From NCBI RefSeq assembly GCF_000272045.2, contig NZ_AJYZ02000019.1, forward strand, positions 472,854-536,853: a stretch of DNA of 64,000 nt, read 5' to 3'. The notes beneath the pieces are model-generated. The model saw only the letters and a list, made by a program, of their open reading frames with translations, searched no databases and was not told the origin of the DNA. The position numbers and the translations under genes are program-made. Below are positions 28,002 to 36,447 of the stretch, in pieces. The stretch's first letter is position 1, and each line of letters begins with the position of its first letter. The stretch comes from Vibrio crassostreae 9ZC13 (GTDB lineage: Bacteria; Pseudomonadota; Gammaproteobacteria; Enterobacterales; Vibrionaceae).

Positions 28002-28486
28002 TGATGGAAAAACAAACCCAAATTATCCAAACCATCACCGAACAGCAAGCCGAATCAACGGCTTGCTTTTCGCGTTTTGGAACAATTGTATCGATTAACG
28101 AATCTAAAAGTGGTGTTCGTGTCGATTTCGAAGGTAACCCTTTACAGCAACCAATAAATGCGAGGTTGGGGCGGGGGTTCAAATTAGCCGAGTTACAACT
28201 TGCTATTGATAACAAACTTTCATGTCGTATCGAATTTTTAAATAACGATTTTAATCTCCCTTTAGTCACAGATATCTTTTTCTCCATTCTAGATGATTCT
28301 GATGAATTTGTACTGAGAGCAAAGAAAATGGTTATTGAAACGGAACAAGAGTTAATTGTGAGAAGTGGCGAAACAGAGACTCGTTACAGCGGCCGTGATG
28401 GCCGAATTACTACCAAAGCCAAATATGTGACTTCTCAAGCTGAGAAGGCTCAAAAAATTCAAGGCGGCACCATTGCGATCAATTGA
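28001..28486 (+). CDS. DUF6484-like T6SS accessory protein
   Basis: The protein has 161 residues. Translation starts inside the vgrG stop codon (TAATG), so it is coupled to vgrG. The central part (GTIVSINESKSGVRVDFEGNPLQQPI, then GRGFKLAEL) resembles small proteins annotated as DUF6484 beside DUF2169 genes in T6SS clusters. The C-terminus (QIQGGTIAIN-like: KIQGGTIAIN) echoes the end of VgrG (GGNVAIN). The role is unknown; a chaperone or loading function for effectors on VgrG is a guess from the neighbours. Family assignment is from memory. Confidence 0.6.
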   Translation: MMEKQTQIIQTITEQQAESTACFSRFGTIVSINESKSGVRVDFEGNPLQQPINARLGRGFKLAELQLAIDNKLSCRIEFLNNDFNLPLVTDIFFSILDDSDEFVLRAKKMVIETEQELIVRSGETETRYSGRDGRITTKAKYVTSQAEKAQKIQGGTIAIN

Positions 28487-28511
28487 TCGTGTTACTAGAT
28501 TGGATTCCCGG

Positions 28512-29831
28512 ATGCGTCAAAAAATAGGTATAGATCAACTAAACCAGCCGATTACTAATGAAGATGTGGAACTGGCCATCGCTAATGCGGAAATTACGCT
28601 CACTTTATTGAACGAGCTTCCTATCAAATGGCTGGATATGTGTAATGAAAAGCTGTCACTGGCTTCGGAGACATTCGGTTTCTTGTTAAAGCAACGCTTA
28701 CAAGTACATAAAAGGGGATACCCAAGCGTTAAACTGGAGTATTTAGCGCTGGCTGAGCGTCAGATTGAAGACCTAAAAAATGTTTATTTGTCTTTCTATC
28801 GATTGGCTCCGGGCTTGATTCATCAATTAAAGCAGAGCGAACCAACCATTTATGCTTGGCTCATGTTGAATTCTGAGATTGGACAAGAGCAAGAAAACCT
28901 ACTTTGTGGTTTATCGATACTTGATGATTTGGATTACCAAACCGCAAAATTGCTAGTTGTTCAGTCATCATTATCAGGTATCGACTCTGTGGTAATCGAA
29001 ATGGTTGAAGGTGGTTGTAAACTGCCCCTGCTTTTCTTGGAGTGCTTACAGTTACGCCAAACTGTCACAGTTGGTCTGCTAAAACGTTGGCTTAAAGACA
29101 AGCGGTTTTCTGAGCATAAAACACATTTGTTTTTATCGTTACAAAACGATGCAGAAAGCGTTGACTGGTTAGCTGAAAACTCAAATAGCAGTCAGAACTT
29201 GTTTGAGCGATTACTTGCGAAAGAGGATAGAGGGACATGGTTTCGTAAGGAATTTGGTACCTCAATCGATAGTGTATCTGATCCCGAAGTGGTCACTTTT
29301 GCCAAACTTTTGGAGCTCAAAGAGTTTGAGAGCTTTAATCTGAGTAGTGTACAGGCTCCGTTCGATTTTGTATTACACGGTCTGAATGAACATGTTCCGA
29401 AAATAGTTGAATTAGTATCTAGCCTTGACGAGTTCGAAGGTGAAGATTGGATTCAAGCGCTTTACATTGTCTATGGGAAACGTTTACCAGTGACACCAAA
29501 AAATTTGGGGATAGACTTTGAGTGGCACGAAATACTCGAAAAGCTAAAAGAATGGGTCGAAATTGGTGCCTACAGACAAGCGTCACCGGGTCGATTGGGA
29601 CAACCTTTGACTCTAGAAACCAGTATCCAAGCCATGTTCGATACTCAAGTCAGTGCTGCTTTTAGGGTTTGGATTTGGCGTCAGGTTTGCCTCCATACTC
29701 GCTCATACATCCCTTGGGATATGGCTATGCCAGTTCATCAACAAGAGTGGAATATCACGCGACTAACTCAGAATTCAACAGCCTCAGAAAGGTTTAATCT
29801 AAGGAATAATAATGCAGTTGTGGGATATTGA
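28512..29831 (+). CDS. Helical-repeat-like T6SS accessory protein (TIGR02270-like position)
   Basis: The protein has about 439 residues from ATG 28512 (MRQKIGIDQLNQ). Upstream in-frame TTG codons at 28473 and 28500 could extend it by up to 13 residues, and none of the sites is strong. The sequence is mostly alpha-helical, with regular leucines and acidic residues and no catalytic motif that I can see. In DUF2169-containing T6SS clusters, a HEAT-repeat protein often annotated TIGR02270 occupies this place; similarity here is weak. The last 20 bases overlap the DUF2169 gene. The function is unknown. Confidence 0.6.
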   Translation: MRQKIGIDQLNQPITNEDVELAIANAEITLTLLNELPIKWLDMCNEKLSLASETFGFLLKQRLQVHKRGYPSVKLEYLALAERQIEDLKNVYLSFYRLAPGLIHQLKQSEPTIYAWLMLNSEIGQEQENLLCGLSILDDLDYQTAKLLVVQSSLSGIDSVVIEMVEGGCKLPLLFLECLQLRQTVTVGLLKRWLKDKRFSEHKTHLFLSLQNDAESVDWLAENSNSSQNLFERLLAKEDRGTWFRKEFGTSIDSVSDPEVVTFAKLLELKEFESFNLSSVQAPFDFVLHGLNEHVPKIVELVSSLDEFEGEDWIQALYIVYGKRLPVTPKNLGIDFEWHEILEKLKEWVEIGAYRQASPGRLGQPLTLETSIQAMFDTQVSAAFRVWIWRQVCLHTRSYIPWDMAMPVHQQEWNITRLTQNSTASERFNLRNNNAVVGY

Positions 29832-30804
29832 GAACCATCCAGAACTTTCAATCAAAGGCCGTTTTCAACGGGACCATAATGGCAATGAGGTGTGGGTTGT
29901 CGTTGGAAAACGCTCATGGCAACTCGTAGGTTCTGTTTGGAAGGAGCAAGAAGAGGCAGAGATCTATGACGATCCTGTCTATCTGGGTGAAGCAGGGCTT
30001 TCCGCGATGAAAGCTGACCAAGAGTTCTCAGTTGTTAAAACCAACACAGATGTACTGATTTTCGGTAAGGCCCGAAGCTACGCGAAAAAGGCAGTTACGT
30101 ACCATGAGTGTCGGCTTTTGATTGATGGCCATATAGACAAAACCATATCGGTACTTGGTGATAGGCAATGGATTGAGCACGGAGGTAGCGTAACGCTAAG
30201 TAAACCACTCCCATTTGTGGAAAAAGAGATGGACTTCTCCTGTGCTATCGGAGGCGATTTAAGAAACCGGCTCGGCGGAGGTATTGCTGATACTAAAGAG
30301 GAACTATTGAAACAGAAGGTTCCTTCGGTTTTTTATCCTACGGAAGATTGGAGTGCGACACCCAAGAATACACGGGTTGCTGGATTTGGCCCGTTAGCCC
30401 CATTTTTCGGGGCTCGTCAGCAATATGCTGGCACTTTTGATGACGATTGGCTAGAGAATAGGAAACCTCTTTATCCCGTAGACTTTGACCAGCGTTTTTA
30501 TCAGAGTGCGCCACTAGACCAACAATGCAAAGGCTTCATATCTGGCGGTGAACGTTTGATGATGAGTGGGTTTTGTCATGATGACTCGCTCTCTTTCCGC
30601 TTCCCTCAGGAAATGTATGTCGCAGAAGCGCAGTTCAAAAATGCTAATTATCAAGCTGATATGTTTATTTCTACCGTTTTCATCGATACCGAGACTCGCA
30701 CACTTTCAATCAGCTATAGCGCTGCGTTTCCATGTCAAGGTGAGGAGCACCTGTTAGTGTCAACGAAGATTCATAAAAAACAGGAGTTTTCCGATAATGA
30801 ATAA
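29812..30804 (+). CDS. DUF2169 family T6SS accessory protein
   Basis: The protein has 330 residues. DUF2169 proteins are found almost only in T6SS loci and are thought to act as adaptors for effectors or PAAR/VgrG assembly. Family traits are the N-terminal beta-rich region (VWVVVGKRSWQL), DQEFSVVKTNTDVLIFGKA, and the central GFGPLAPFFGARQQYAGTFD, in which the P-x-x-x-x-R-x-x-x-A-G-T-x-D pattern is typical. A good site (AAGGAATAATA) precedes the start, which lies inside the previous gene. Its end overlaps the next gene by 8 bases. Confidence 0.85.
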   Translation: MQLWDIENHPELSIKGRFQRDHNGNEVWVVVGKRSWQLVGSVWKEQEEAEIYDDPVYLGEAGLSAMKADQEFSVVKTNTDVLIFGKARSYAKKAVTYHECRLLIDGHIDKTISVLGDRQWIEHGGSVTLSKPLPFVEKEMDFSCAIGGDLRNRLGGGIADTKEELLKQKVPSVFYPTEDWSATPKNTRVAGFGPLAPFFGARQQYAGTFDDDWLENRKPLYPVDFDQRFYQSAPLDQQCKGFISGGERLMMSGFCHDDSLSFRFPQEMYVAEAQFKNANYQADMFISTVFIDTETRTLSISYSAAFPCQGEEHLLVSTKIHKKQEFSDNE

Positions 30805-31765
30805 CAATTCAGCACGATTTGTTATTGGGATGGAGGCCATGACACCAACCGGCATGAACCTTGATATCGCCACAACAGTCGCCAAAGCGGATTTGGGAAG
30901 GTTTGACCAGAAAGTGGACTTGGATGGAATAGAAAGGTTCACCTTCGCCAATATTGAATACACTTCGAAGACATCATTGTTTGATAAGTGTAAAGAGCTT
31001 ATTGAGAGCTTAATTGGGTCTCTTTTGAAACAATTGCCTAAAGTATTAAAGCCTATTCCTCTACTAGTTAATATACCGGAGGCTCTTTCTGTTGTTGCGA
31101 TGAGTGAGTGGTTAAATGAATGTAGGCATTGCGATTCAATCTCACATTATGAAGTTGTTCAACAAAGTGGGCCGTCACATTTAACGACATCATTAGCGAA
31201 ATTGAACCAATTTGACGCAATTATGAGCATTTCGGTGGCCTCACTTGTCGATGACCTTAGCGGTTTAATTGATGCCGGACAGGTAATGAGCTCATCTAAT
31301 CCTTGGGGGATTATTCCAAGCGAGGGAGGGGCTGGTGTCATTTTGTGTCGAAACAATTTGGTTAAAACGTTAAAACTTAAGCCCTTGGCGCAATTAGGTT
31401 ACTTTGACTTAGAAGCCGCAAACACAACTCGTAGAACAATGATGAAGTTAGTGAGAAATGCGAGCCGTAAGATCAAAAAATTTGGACCTGTATTCACTGA
31501 CATGACCAATCTCAGATCTCACACTGAAGATTATGGCTTCGCGTTAGGTGCGCGCGCGGAATATTTCGAAAACCCTCAACAGCCGACTTTGATCAATGAT
31601 TTATGGGGGACATTAGGTCGTTGTTCCGCATTGGCATTATTGGCTAGCGCGATCCGTGACGCACCTAACAGTAAACAGGTGACCCTGTTAATGTTTGATA
31701 TTCAGGGAGAAAGGGCGCTCCTTCAATTGGTCCGAATGAAACATATTGGATTTGGTCCAAGTTAG
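30797..31765 (+). CDS. Beta-ketoacyl-synthase-like (thiolase-fold) T6SS accessory protein, probably non-catalytic
   Basis: The protein has 322 residues. IIPSEGGAGVILC and GTLGRCSALALLASAI resemble the conserved loops of ketosynthases, and MSISVASLVDDLSG fits the strand before them. The Cys-containing nucleophile loop normal for active enzymes (ACSS-type) is not visible, so catalysis is unlikely. Ketosynthase-like proteins regularly follow DUF2169 genes in T6SS clusters. A structural or adaptor role is probable but unproven. A strong AGGAG lies 10 bases upstream. This is the last gene of the hcp-vgrG unit, and no clear terminator follows. Confidence 0.65.
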   Translation: MNNNSARFVIGMEAMTPTGMNLDIATTVAKADLGRFDQKVDLDGIERFTFANIEYTSKTSLFDKCKELIESLIGSLLKQLPKVLKPIPLLVNIPEALSVVAMSEWLNECRHCDSISHYEVVQQSGPSHLTTSLAKLNQFDAIMSISVASLVDDLSGLIDAGQVMSSSNPWGIIPSEGGAGVILCRNNLVKTLKLKPLAQLGYFDLEAANTTRRTMMKLVRNASRKIKKFGPVFTDMTNLRSHTEDYGFALGARAEYFENPQQPTLINDLWGTLGRCSALALLASAIRDAPNSKQVTLLMFDIQGERALLQLVRMKHIGFGPS

Positions 31766-32347
31766 TTCGGGGTCAACGTTTTTGTGTAACTATTGTTTAT
31801 GAGAATTAGTTTAAGTTTGATGCTCTAGAGAGAGCTGCAATGTTCTTGTTATGTATTGCCAATTTGCACTTTTATCAATTGAGCTGAAATTTGCGAGCGT
31901 TACTTTTAACTTGAGGTGTTTGGCAAGTGGCTTAGCTACATCATTGTGTTAGGCATTTTAACAACTAACTTAAAACTCATTCATATTGGATAGTTTCTAA
32001 TTGTATGGCTTTCATCTTAACTGCAGGATTTTAGGTTATCTCCAGTCTATTTAAAGGCTTCTAAATACGATTGAGTTGACTAGCTGCACTCCCAACTATT
32101 TATCATACTAAACGTTAATAATGTGATTTATGTCACGATGGGAATTTTAACCATTATTGAAACGGAAATTTATCTATATTTCGAGTGAAAAGTTGTTAGT
32201 CAATGAGTTTGTTATTACACGGCGTTATTTAGTAATAATAACTAAAGTAATAGTCTTACCGATGGTTTTAAATACTGCTATTGAAAAGGGTATTGGACAG
32301 TAATTATTATCCAGCATTAATTTATTTCGTTTGATAAAGAGTTTAGC
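31766..32347. other. 582-base gap before the T6SS core operon
   Basis: No ORF is supportable here. The region is AT-rich and contains a near-perfect CRP site at 32122-32137, about 210 bases before the kinase gene. A TATATT (32175-32180) is a possible -10 element. A TGGCAAG at 31921 has the wrong spacing for sigma-54. Confidence 0.6.
32122..32137. promoter_or_regulatory. CRP-like site upstream of the kinase-tss operon
   Basis: TGTGA-TTTATG-TCACG differs from the palindromic CRP core TGTGA-N6-TCACA at one position. It lies about 57 bases upstream of a start predicted from the -10-like TATATT at 32175-32180, close to class I spacing. Confidence 0.55.
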
Positions 32348-34339
32348 GTGCCAGAAAAGCAAGGGACAGCCAAAGGTTATCTAGATAAGTTGGTTGTGAA
32401 AGCGATCGAAAAGAAAAATCAGCAAGCTCAGAATATGGCTAATAAAAATAAGCCCAAGCTAGAGTATGTGATTTTCTCCCAATTTGACGTGTTAGATACA
32501 TTACCTTCAAAAAATGGCAAAACGACTGTTTATCACCTGGCCAAGAAAGGGAACCCTGAAAAACAGGTTTGCTGTAAGGTTCTAAATGAAGGTTCATCTG
32601 AACTTGCGAATGAATTAATCATTAATGAAGCCAGTCGTCTTGAGATGTCTCAACATCCGAGTGTTGCTGATTTCATTAAAATAGGCAAAGAGTTCGATCG
32701 ACCATACTTTATGTATCAGTGGATTCAGGGCGAATCTTTGGCTGAAAAAATGGCTCGTCATACTCCTAAAGGTTTTAGGCATGACCATATTGCGTGGCTG
32801 ATATATCAATTGTCTGGTGCGCTTGAGTTTATGCACACGAGAGGTGTCTGCCATTTAGATATTAAACCTTCAAACATTATTGTTACAGAGTCCGATTATG
32901 TAAAGTTGATCGACTTTGGTGCTGCTCGTTATGTTGGTGAATCTAATACTTACGCTGAAGCAAGCATGAGCTATGCGTCTCCTGCGTTTATAAAGTCTGG
33001 CGTGGCTCAACCTCAAGATGACGTCTATTCATTGGCGTTGTTAACTGGGCATCTATTTCTTGGAGCTGCATTTGGCGATGCTTGGACAACTCAATTACAA
33101 GCAAAAAAACGACCAGGTTTAATCCCTAACCATGTATGGAAGTTAATTAAAGATGTTGTCAACAACCCTCGACAGCACAGGTATACAGCGACTTCGTTTG
33201 CGCAGCAACTAGCCAAGATCGATACCCAAAAATTTGGTGCTGATGTAAGTGCTCCCTTATTTAGTAGTTTACGGAATGCTGATCTCGTTCTAACCAAACA
33301 TCGAACTATTGACAGAATTCAAAGTGGTCGGCTTCGATACTTAGAAGCGAGTTTGGTTCTGTGTGTCGTGATTATCACTGGTACATATTTATATAACCAA
33401 GGTCAGCCTGAATGGAAATCGATTGTTAAATCGACCAACAGTTCGAGTAGCCTTGTGAGCACGATTAAACCTGCACAAACCGCGTCTTTTTTAGCGCAGT
33501 CTCCATGGGATATTGAATTCGCGTTACAAGATATGGAAAAAGATGTCGTCTCGACAGCTCCTTACCGAGAAGCTTATGAAGTCCAACAGAGCAAATTAGC
33601 TAAGTTGTATAAAAACTATGAATCGGACTTGAATGAATATGAAGGGGCGGTCGATCTACTTCCTAAAACTCTGATGTCGATCCGGCATGATCTCGTTGTT
33701 TTGCGAGAAAAACTGAACAGTGACGGCTCTCTATTTCCTTATGCAGATAAAGCGCTGACGGAAACGATGGCAAGTCTGAATAAGGCGACCATCAATTCAC
33801 AAAATATTGCCGCCTTTGGTGGGAATCAAGAACAGCGTTTAGTCCAACTCATCTTAGATGGGAAATCAGATGTTGCAGACAGTGATATTGAAACTGCTTG
33901 GAAAGTAAACCAGTCAAGAGCCTACTTTTATAGTCATGTATTACCGCGAAAAGTGCTCAGCGGAATAGATGCCTCGATAGAGAAAAATGCAAAGCAGCAT
34001 TATTACACCAAAGCAATTCTTGAGGCAGAAGCTGCGCAATCATTTTTTGGTAACACGCCAAAATTGAAAGCTAAAGTAAGAGCTCTAAAAGTAGCAAGAA
34101 GCGAATTTATCTTGTTCAGTACTGTAACTGAACAATCAGTATTTGGCCGACAGAAACTTCACGACTCGTTAGCTGATCTAGAGACTAATGCCCCTAAGAA
34201 ATTCAGCGAAATAACGGAAATTCTTAATAGTATGGCAAGTGATTCTATAGACAAAAGTCATCAACTATCTAAACCAGCGCGAGGTGCTATAGCAATCGAG
34301 CGAGCAATTAGAAATTACAATTCTGAAAGCAGAGGTTAA
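32348..34339 (+). CDS. Membrane Ser/Thr protein kinase of the T6SS (PpkA/Stk-like)
   Basis: The protein has 663 residues. The start is GTG 32348 with AAAGAG upstream. The kinase domain covers about residues 35-300: the ATP lysine in VCCKVL, catalytic loop HLDIKPSNII, metal motif DFGAAR, and YASPAF in place of APE. The glycine-rich loop is poor (PSKNGKTTVY), and the catalytic loop has HLD rather than HRD, so it is a non-RD kinase. One membrane helix (about 335-355) separates a helical periplasmic part. In other T6SSs such a kinase phosphorylates an FHA protein to trigger assembly; an FHA gene is present at 47768. No PP2C phosphatase gene is in the window. Confidence 0.85.
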   Translation: MPEKQGTAKGYLDKLVVKAIEKKNQQAQNMANKNKPKLEYVIFSQFDVLDTLPSKNGKTTVYHLAKKGNPEKQVCCKVLNEGSSELANELIINEASRLEMSQHPSVADFIKIGKEFDRPYFMYQWIQGESLAEKMARHTPKGFRHDHIAWLIYQLSGALEFMHTRGVCHLDIKPSNIIVTESDYVKLIDFGAARYVGESNTYAEASMSYASPAFIKSGVAQPQDDVYSLALLTGHLFLGAAFGDAWTTQLQAKKRPGLIPNHVWKLIKDVVNNPRQHRYTATSFAQQLAKIDTQKFGADVSAPLFSSLRNADLVLTKHRTIDRIQSGRLRYLEASLVLCVVIITGTYLYNQGQPEWKSIVKSTNSSSSLVSTIKPAQTASFLAQSPWDIEFALQDMEKDVVSTAPYREAYEVQQSKLAKLYKNYESDLNEYEGAVDLLPKTLMSIRHDLVVLREKLNSDGSLFPYADKALTETMASLNKATINSQNIAAFGGNQEQRLVQLILDGKSDVADSDIETAWKVNQSRAYFYSHVLPRKVLSGIDASIEKNAKQHYYTKAILEAEAAQSFFGNTPKLKAKVRALKVARSEFILFSTVTEQSVFGRQKLHDSLADLETNAPKKFSEITEILNSMASDSIDKSHQLSKPARGAIAIERAIRNYNSESRG

Positions 34340-34340
34340 C

Positions 34341-35915
34341 TTGAGTCTGATCGATACTGAAACGCTATTAGCACCAATATCTGAACACTCACCAACTGGT
34401 GAGGATGCTAGGTACGAGTTTTGCTATGAAATGATGGAAGCCGAAGTGAAAAAATTTGGTTCATTATTTGGTGAGACTGTTGACTGGCATATAGTAAAAG
34501 TCCATTCGATTGAAGTGCTAAGTCAGCATAGTAAGGATCTTAAAGCGCTTTGTTATCTGATCCGTTCTTTGGTAGAGGACAAAGGCGAGATAGGGCTTGA
34601 GGAAGGATTATCTTTGCTCAATGACTCAATCAGTCGTTTTGGTCATGAGTTATACCCTAAACGTAAAAGAGGTAGAGATGGGGCTGTTGAGTGGCTCAAT
34701 CATCAATTCAAACTCGTCGCGACTAAATTGTCTGCAGAATCCCTTGACTGGGAAGTTCTATCTCGATGTATCACACTAACTGAAGGTATCCAGCGTCAGT
34801 TTGACGAGATATTTCAAGACTCTGATGTAGACTTTTTCGAATTAAAAAGTCATTTGAATCAACTAATGCAGAACGCATCTCTAAATGAAGAAACGTTGGT
34901 TGAACACAGTGTGGCTGATTCCGAACCGCTCATTGATGTTGTTGCACTGTCCGAGAAAGCGATCGTTCCACAAAGCCACGAAGCTGACAGTCCGAAGACG
35001 CACACCACGCCTAATCAGAAACGAAGTAAACCTCGAGAGCACAGCACTGTAGACGTTGACACGGATTTTTCATCTCCGGCTGCATCAAAGCGTACGTTAA
35101 AAAAAGTGTCTGAGATCATGGTGCATTCAAATCCGACTGAACCTTTAGGATATCGGATTTACCGTCACCTGACATGGGCCGACGTTGATGGTTTACCTGA
35201 TCACAAAGACAATCTAACGCCTCTTAGCCTCGCTGTGTCATCAGACCAGCAGGCGGAATATCGAGATAAAGCAAATCAAGAAAGTGATATCGATACGATC
35301 AAGCGTTTAGAGCGAACACTTACTGATGCGCCATTTTGGCTGACTGGGCATTATTTCGTTTATTCAATGTTAGACAATCTTGGGTATGACGAAGCTGCGT
35401 TGGCTGTAAAGCAAGAAACAAAGAGATTTGTCGATTCTTTTGAGGGAATTGAGAACCTCTCTTTCAAAAATTCTATTCCATTTGCGGATGAAGCAACGAT
35501 TACTTGGTTGTCTACAGGTAACGCTTGTCCTTCGGGTAAGTCGTCAATAATTCAAACTATTGTTGTAGCTGAAGATGATCTATCTGAGATGGAGGATATT
35601 GCCCTAGGTGACTTGGGTAAATATGTGGCTGAACTGTCAAACAAACTCGAGTTGGATAACTCCGGTCGTGGACAATTCATGTTGCACTTAAAGTTAGTGA
35701 AAGCCTACCAAAGTGTTGGTTTATACCCTTTGTGCTTGCCTTACTTGGAACAAGGTTGGGCGGTGGCTAAGGAACTAAATCTATCAATTTGGGAACCCCA
35801 TTTGTTTTTTTCTTTAGAAAATCTAATTCAAAAAACTCTAAAGGAACTATATCGAACTAAGGATTTTTTACCTGTGAGATATAGCGAATGGGAAACAATT
35901 TATGACCAGCAATAA
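34341..35915 (+). CDS. tssA: T6SS cap/priming protein TssA
   Basis: The protein has 524 residues. The start codon is TTG at 34341, one base after the kinase stop, with AGAGG six bases before it. The N-terminal ImpA domain is recognisable (LLAPISEHSPTGEDARYE, then the KDLKALCYLIRSLVE helix), followed by a variable linker and a C-terminal helical part (VasJ-like). TssA helps assemble the baseplate and caps the growing sheath. A second ImpA-type gene, vasL, occurs at 45157. Gene order and spacing show it is in one operon with the kinase and tssB. Confidence 0.9.
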   Translation: MSLIDTETLLAPISEHSPTGEDARYEFCYEMMEAEVKKFGSLFGETVDWHIVKVHSIEVLSQHSKDLKALCYLIRSLVEDKGEIGLEEGLSLLNDSISRFGHELYPKRKRGRDGAVEWLNHQFKLVATKLSAESLDWEVLSRCITLTEGIQRQFDEIFQDSDVDFFELKSHLNQLMQNASLNEETLVEHSVADSEPLIDVVALSEKAIVPQSHEADSPKTHTTPNQKRSKPREHSTVDVDTDFSSPAASKRTLKKVSEIMVHSNPTEPLGYRIYRHLTWADVDGLPDHKDNLTPLSLAVSSDQQAEYRDKANQESDIDTIKRLERTLTDAPFWLTGHYFVYSMLDNLGYDEAALAVKQETKRFVDSFEGIENLSFKNSIPFADEATITWLSTGNACPSGKSSIIQTIVVAEDDLSEMEDIALGDLGKYVAELSNKLELDNSGRGQFMLHLKLVKAYQSVGLYPLCLPYLEQGWAVAKELNLSIWEPHLFFSLENLIQKTLKELYRTKDFLPVRYSEWETIYDQQ

Positions 35916-35932
35916 ACTAGAAAGGACTAATT

Positions 35933-36439
35933 ATGTCACGTGATGGCTCGGTGGCTCCGAAAGAGCGAATTAATATACGTTATGTTCCAGCAACAGGCGA
36001 TGCGTCTGATGATGTTGAACTGCCCCTAAGTATGATGGTTGTCGGTGACTTCACTGCTCGTGCAGATGAAACTCCGATCGAAGAGCGTAATCCGATTAAT
36101 ATCGATAAAGATAACTTTAACGAAGTATTAGAAGGTTACGCACCGAATATCAAAGCAAATGTTGAAAACCGTCTTTCTGATGAAGAAGGTGCGCAAATTG
36201 GCGTTGATATTACATTCAAAAATATGAAGGACTTTACTCCAGAGTCGATTGCGAAGAGCGTTCCTGAGCTGAATGGTTTACTAGAACTTCGTGAAGCCTT
36301 GGTTGCATTGAAAGGCCCTCTAGGGAATGTACCTGCTTTCCGTAAGAAGATTGCAGCAGTTCTTCAAGATGAAGAAGCAAGAAAGAAACTTTTGGATGAA
36401 CTAAGCATTGGTGCAGACCAAGGCGAAAAAGCAGAGTAA
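35933..36439 (+). CDS. tssB: Sheath small subunit TssB (VipA)
   Basis: The protein has 168 residues, the usual length. Hallmarks are the start with KERINIRY, then LPLSMMVVGDFTAR, ERNPINIDKDNFNEVL and DFTPESIAKSVPEL. With TssC it builds the contractile sheath; its C-terminal strand is exchanged with TssC. It lies 8 bases before tssC. AGAAAGG precedes the start. Confidence 0.97.
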   Translation: MSRDGSVAPKERINIRYVPATGDASDDVELPLSMMVVGDFTARADETPIEERNPINIDKDNFNEVLEGYAPNIKANVENRLSDEEGAQIGVDITFKNMKDFTPESIAKSVPELNGLLELREALVALKGPLGNVPAFRKKIAAVLQDEEARKKLLDELSIGADQGEKAE

Positions 36440-36447
36440 GGAAGATC

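Noticed and set aside
31921..31938. TGGCAAGTGGCTTAGC as a sigma-54 promoter
   Set aside because: The spacing between GG and GC is one base too long, and the gene start is more than 400 bases away.
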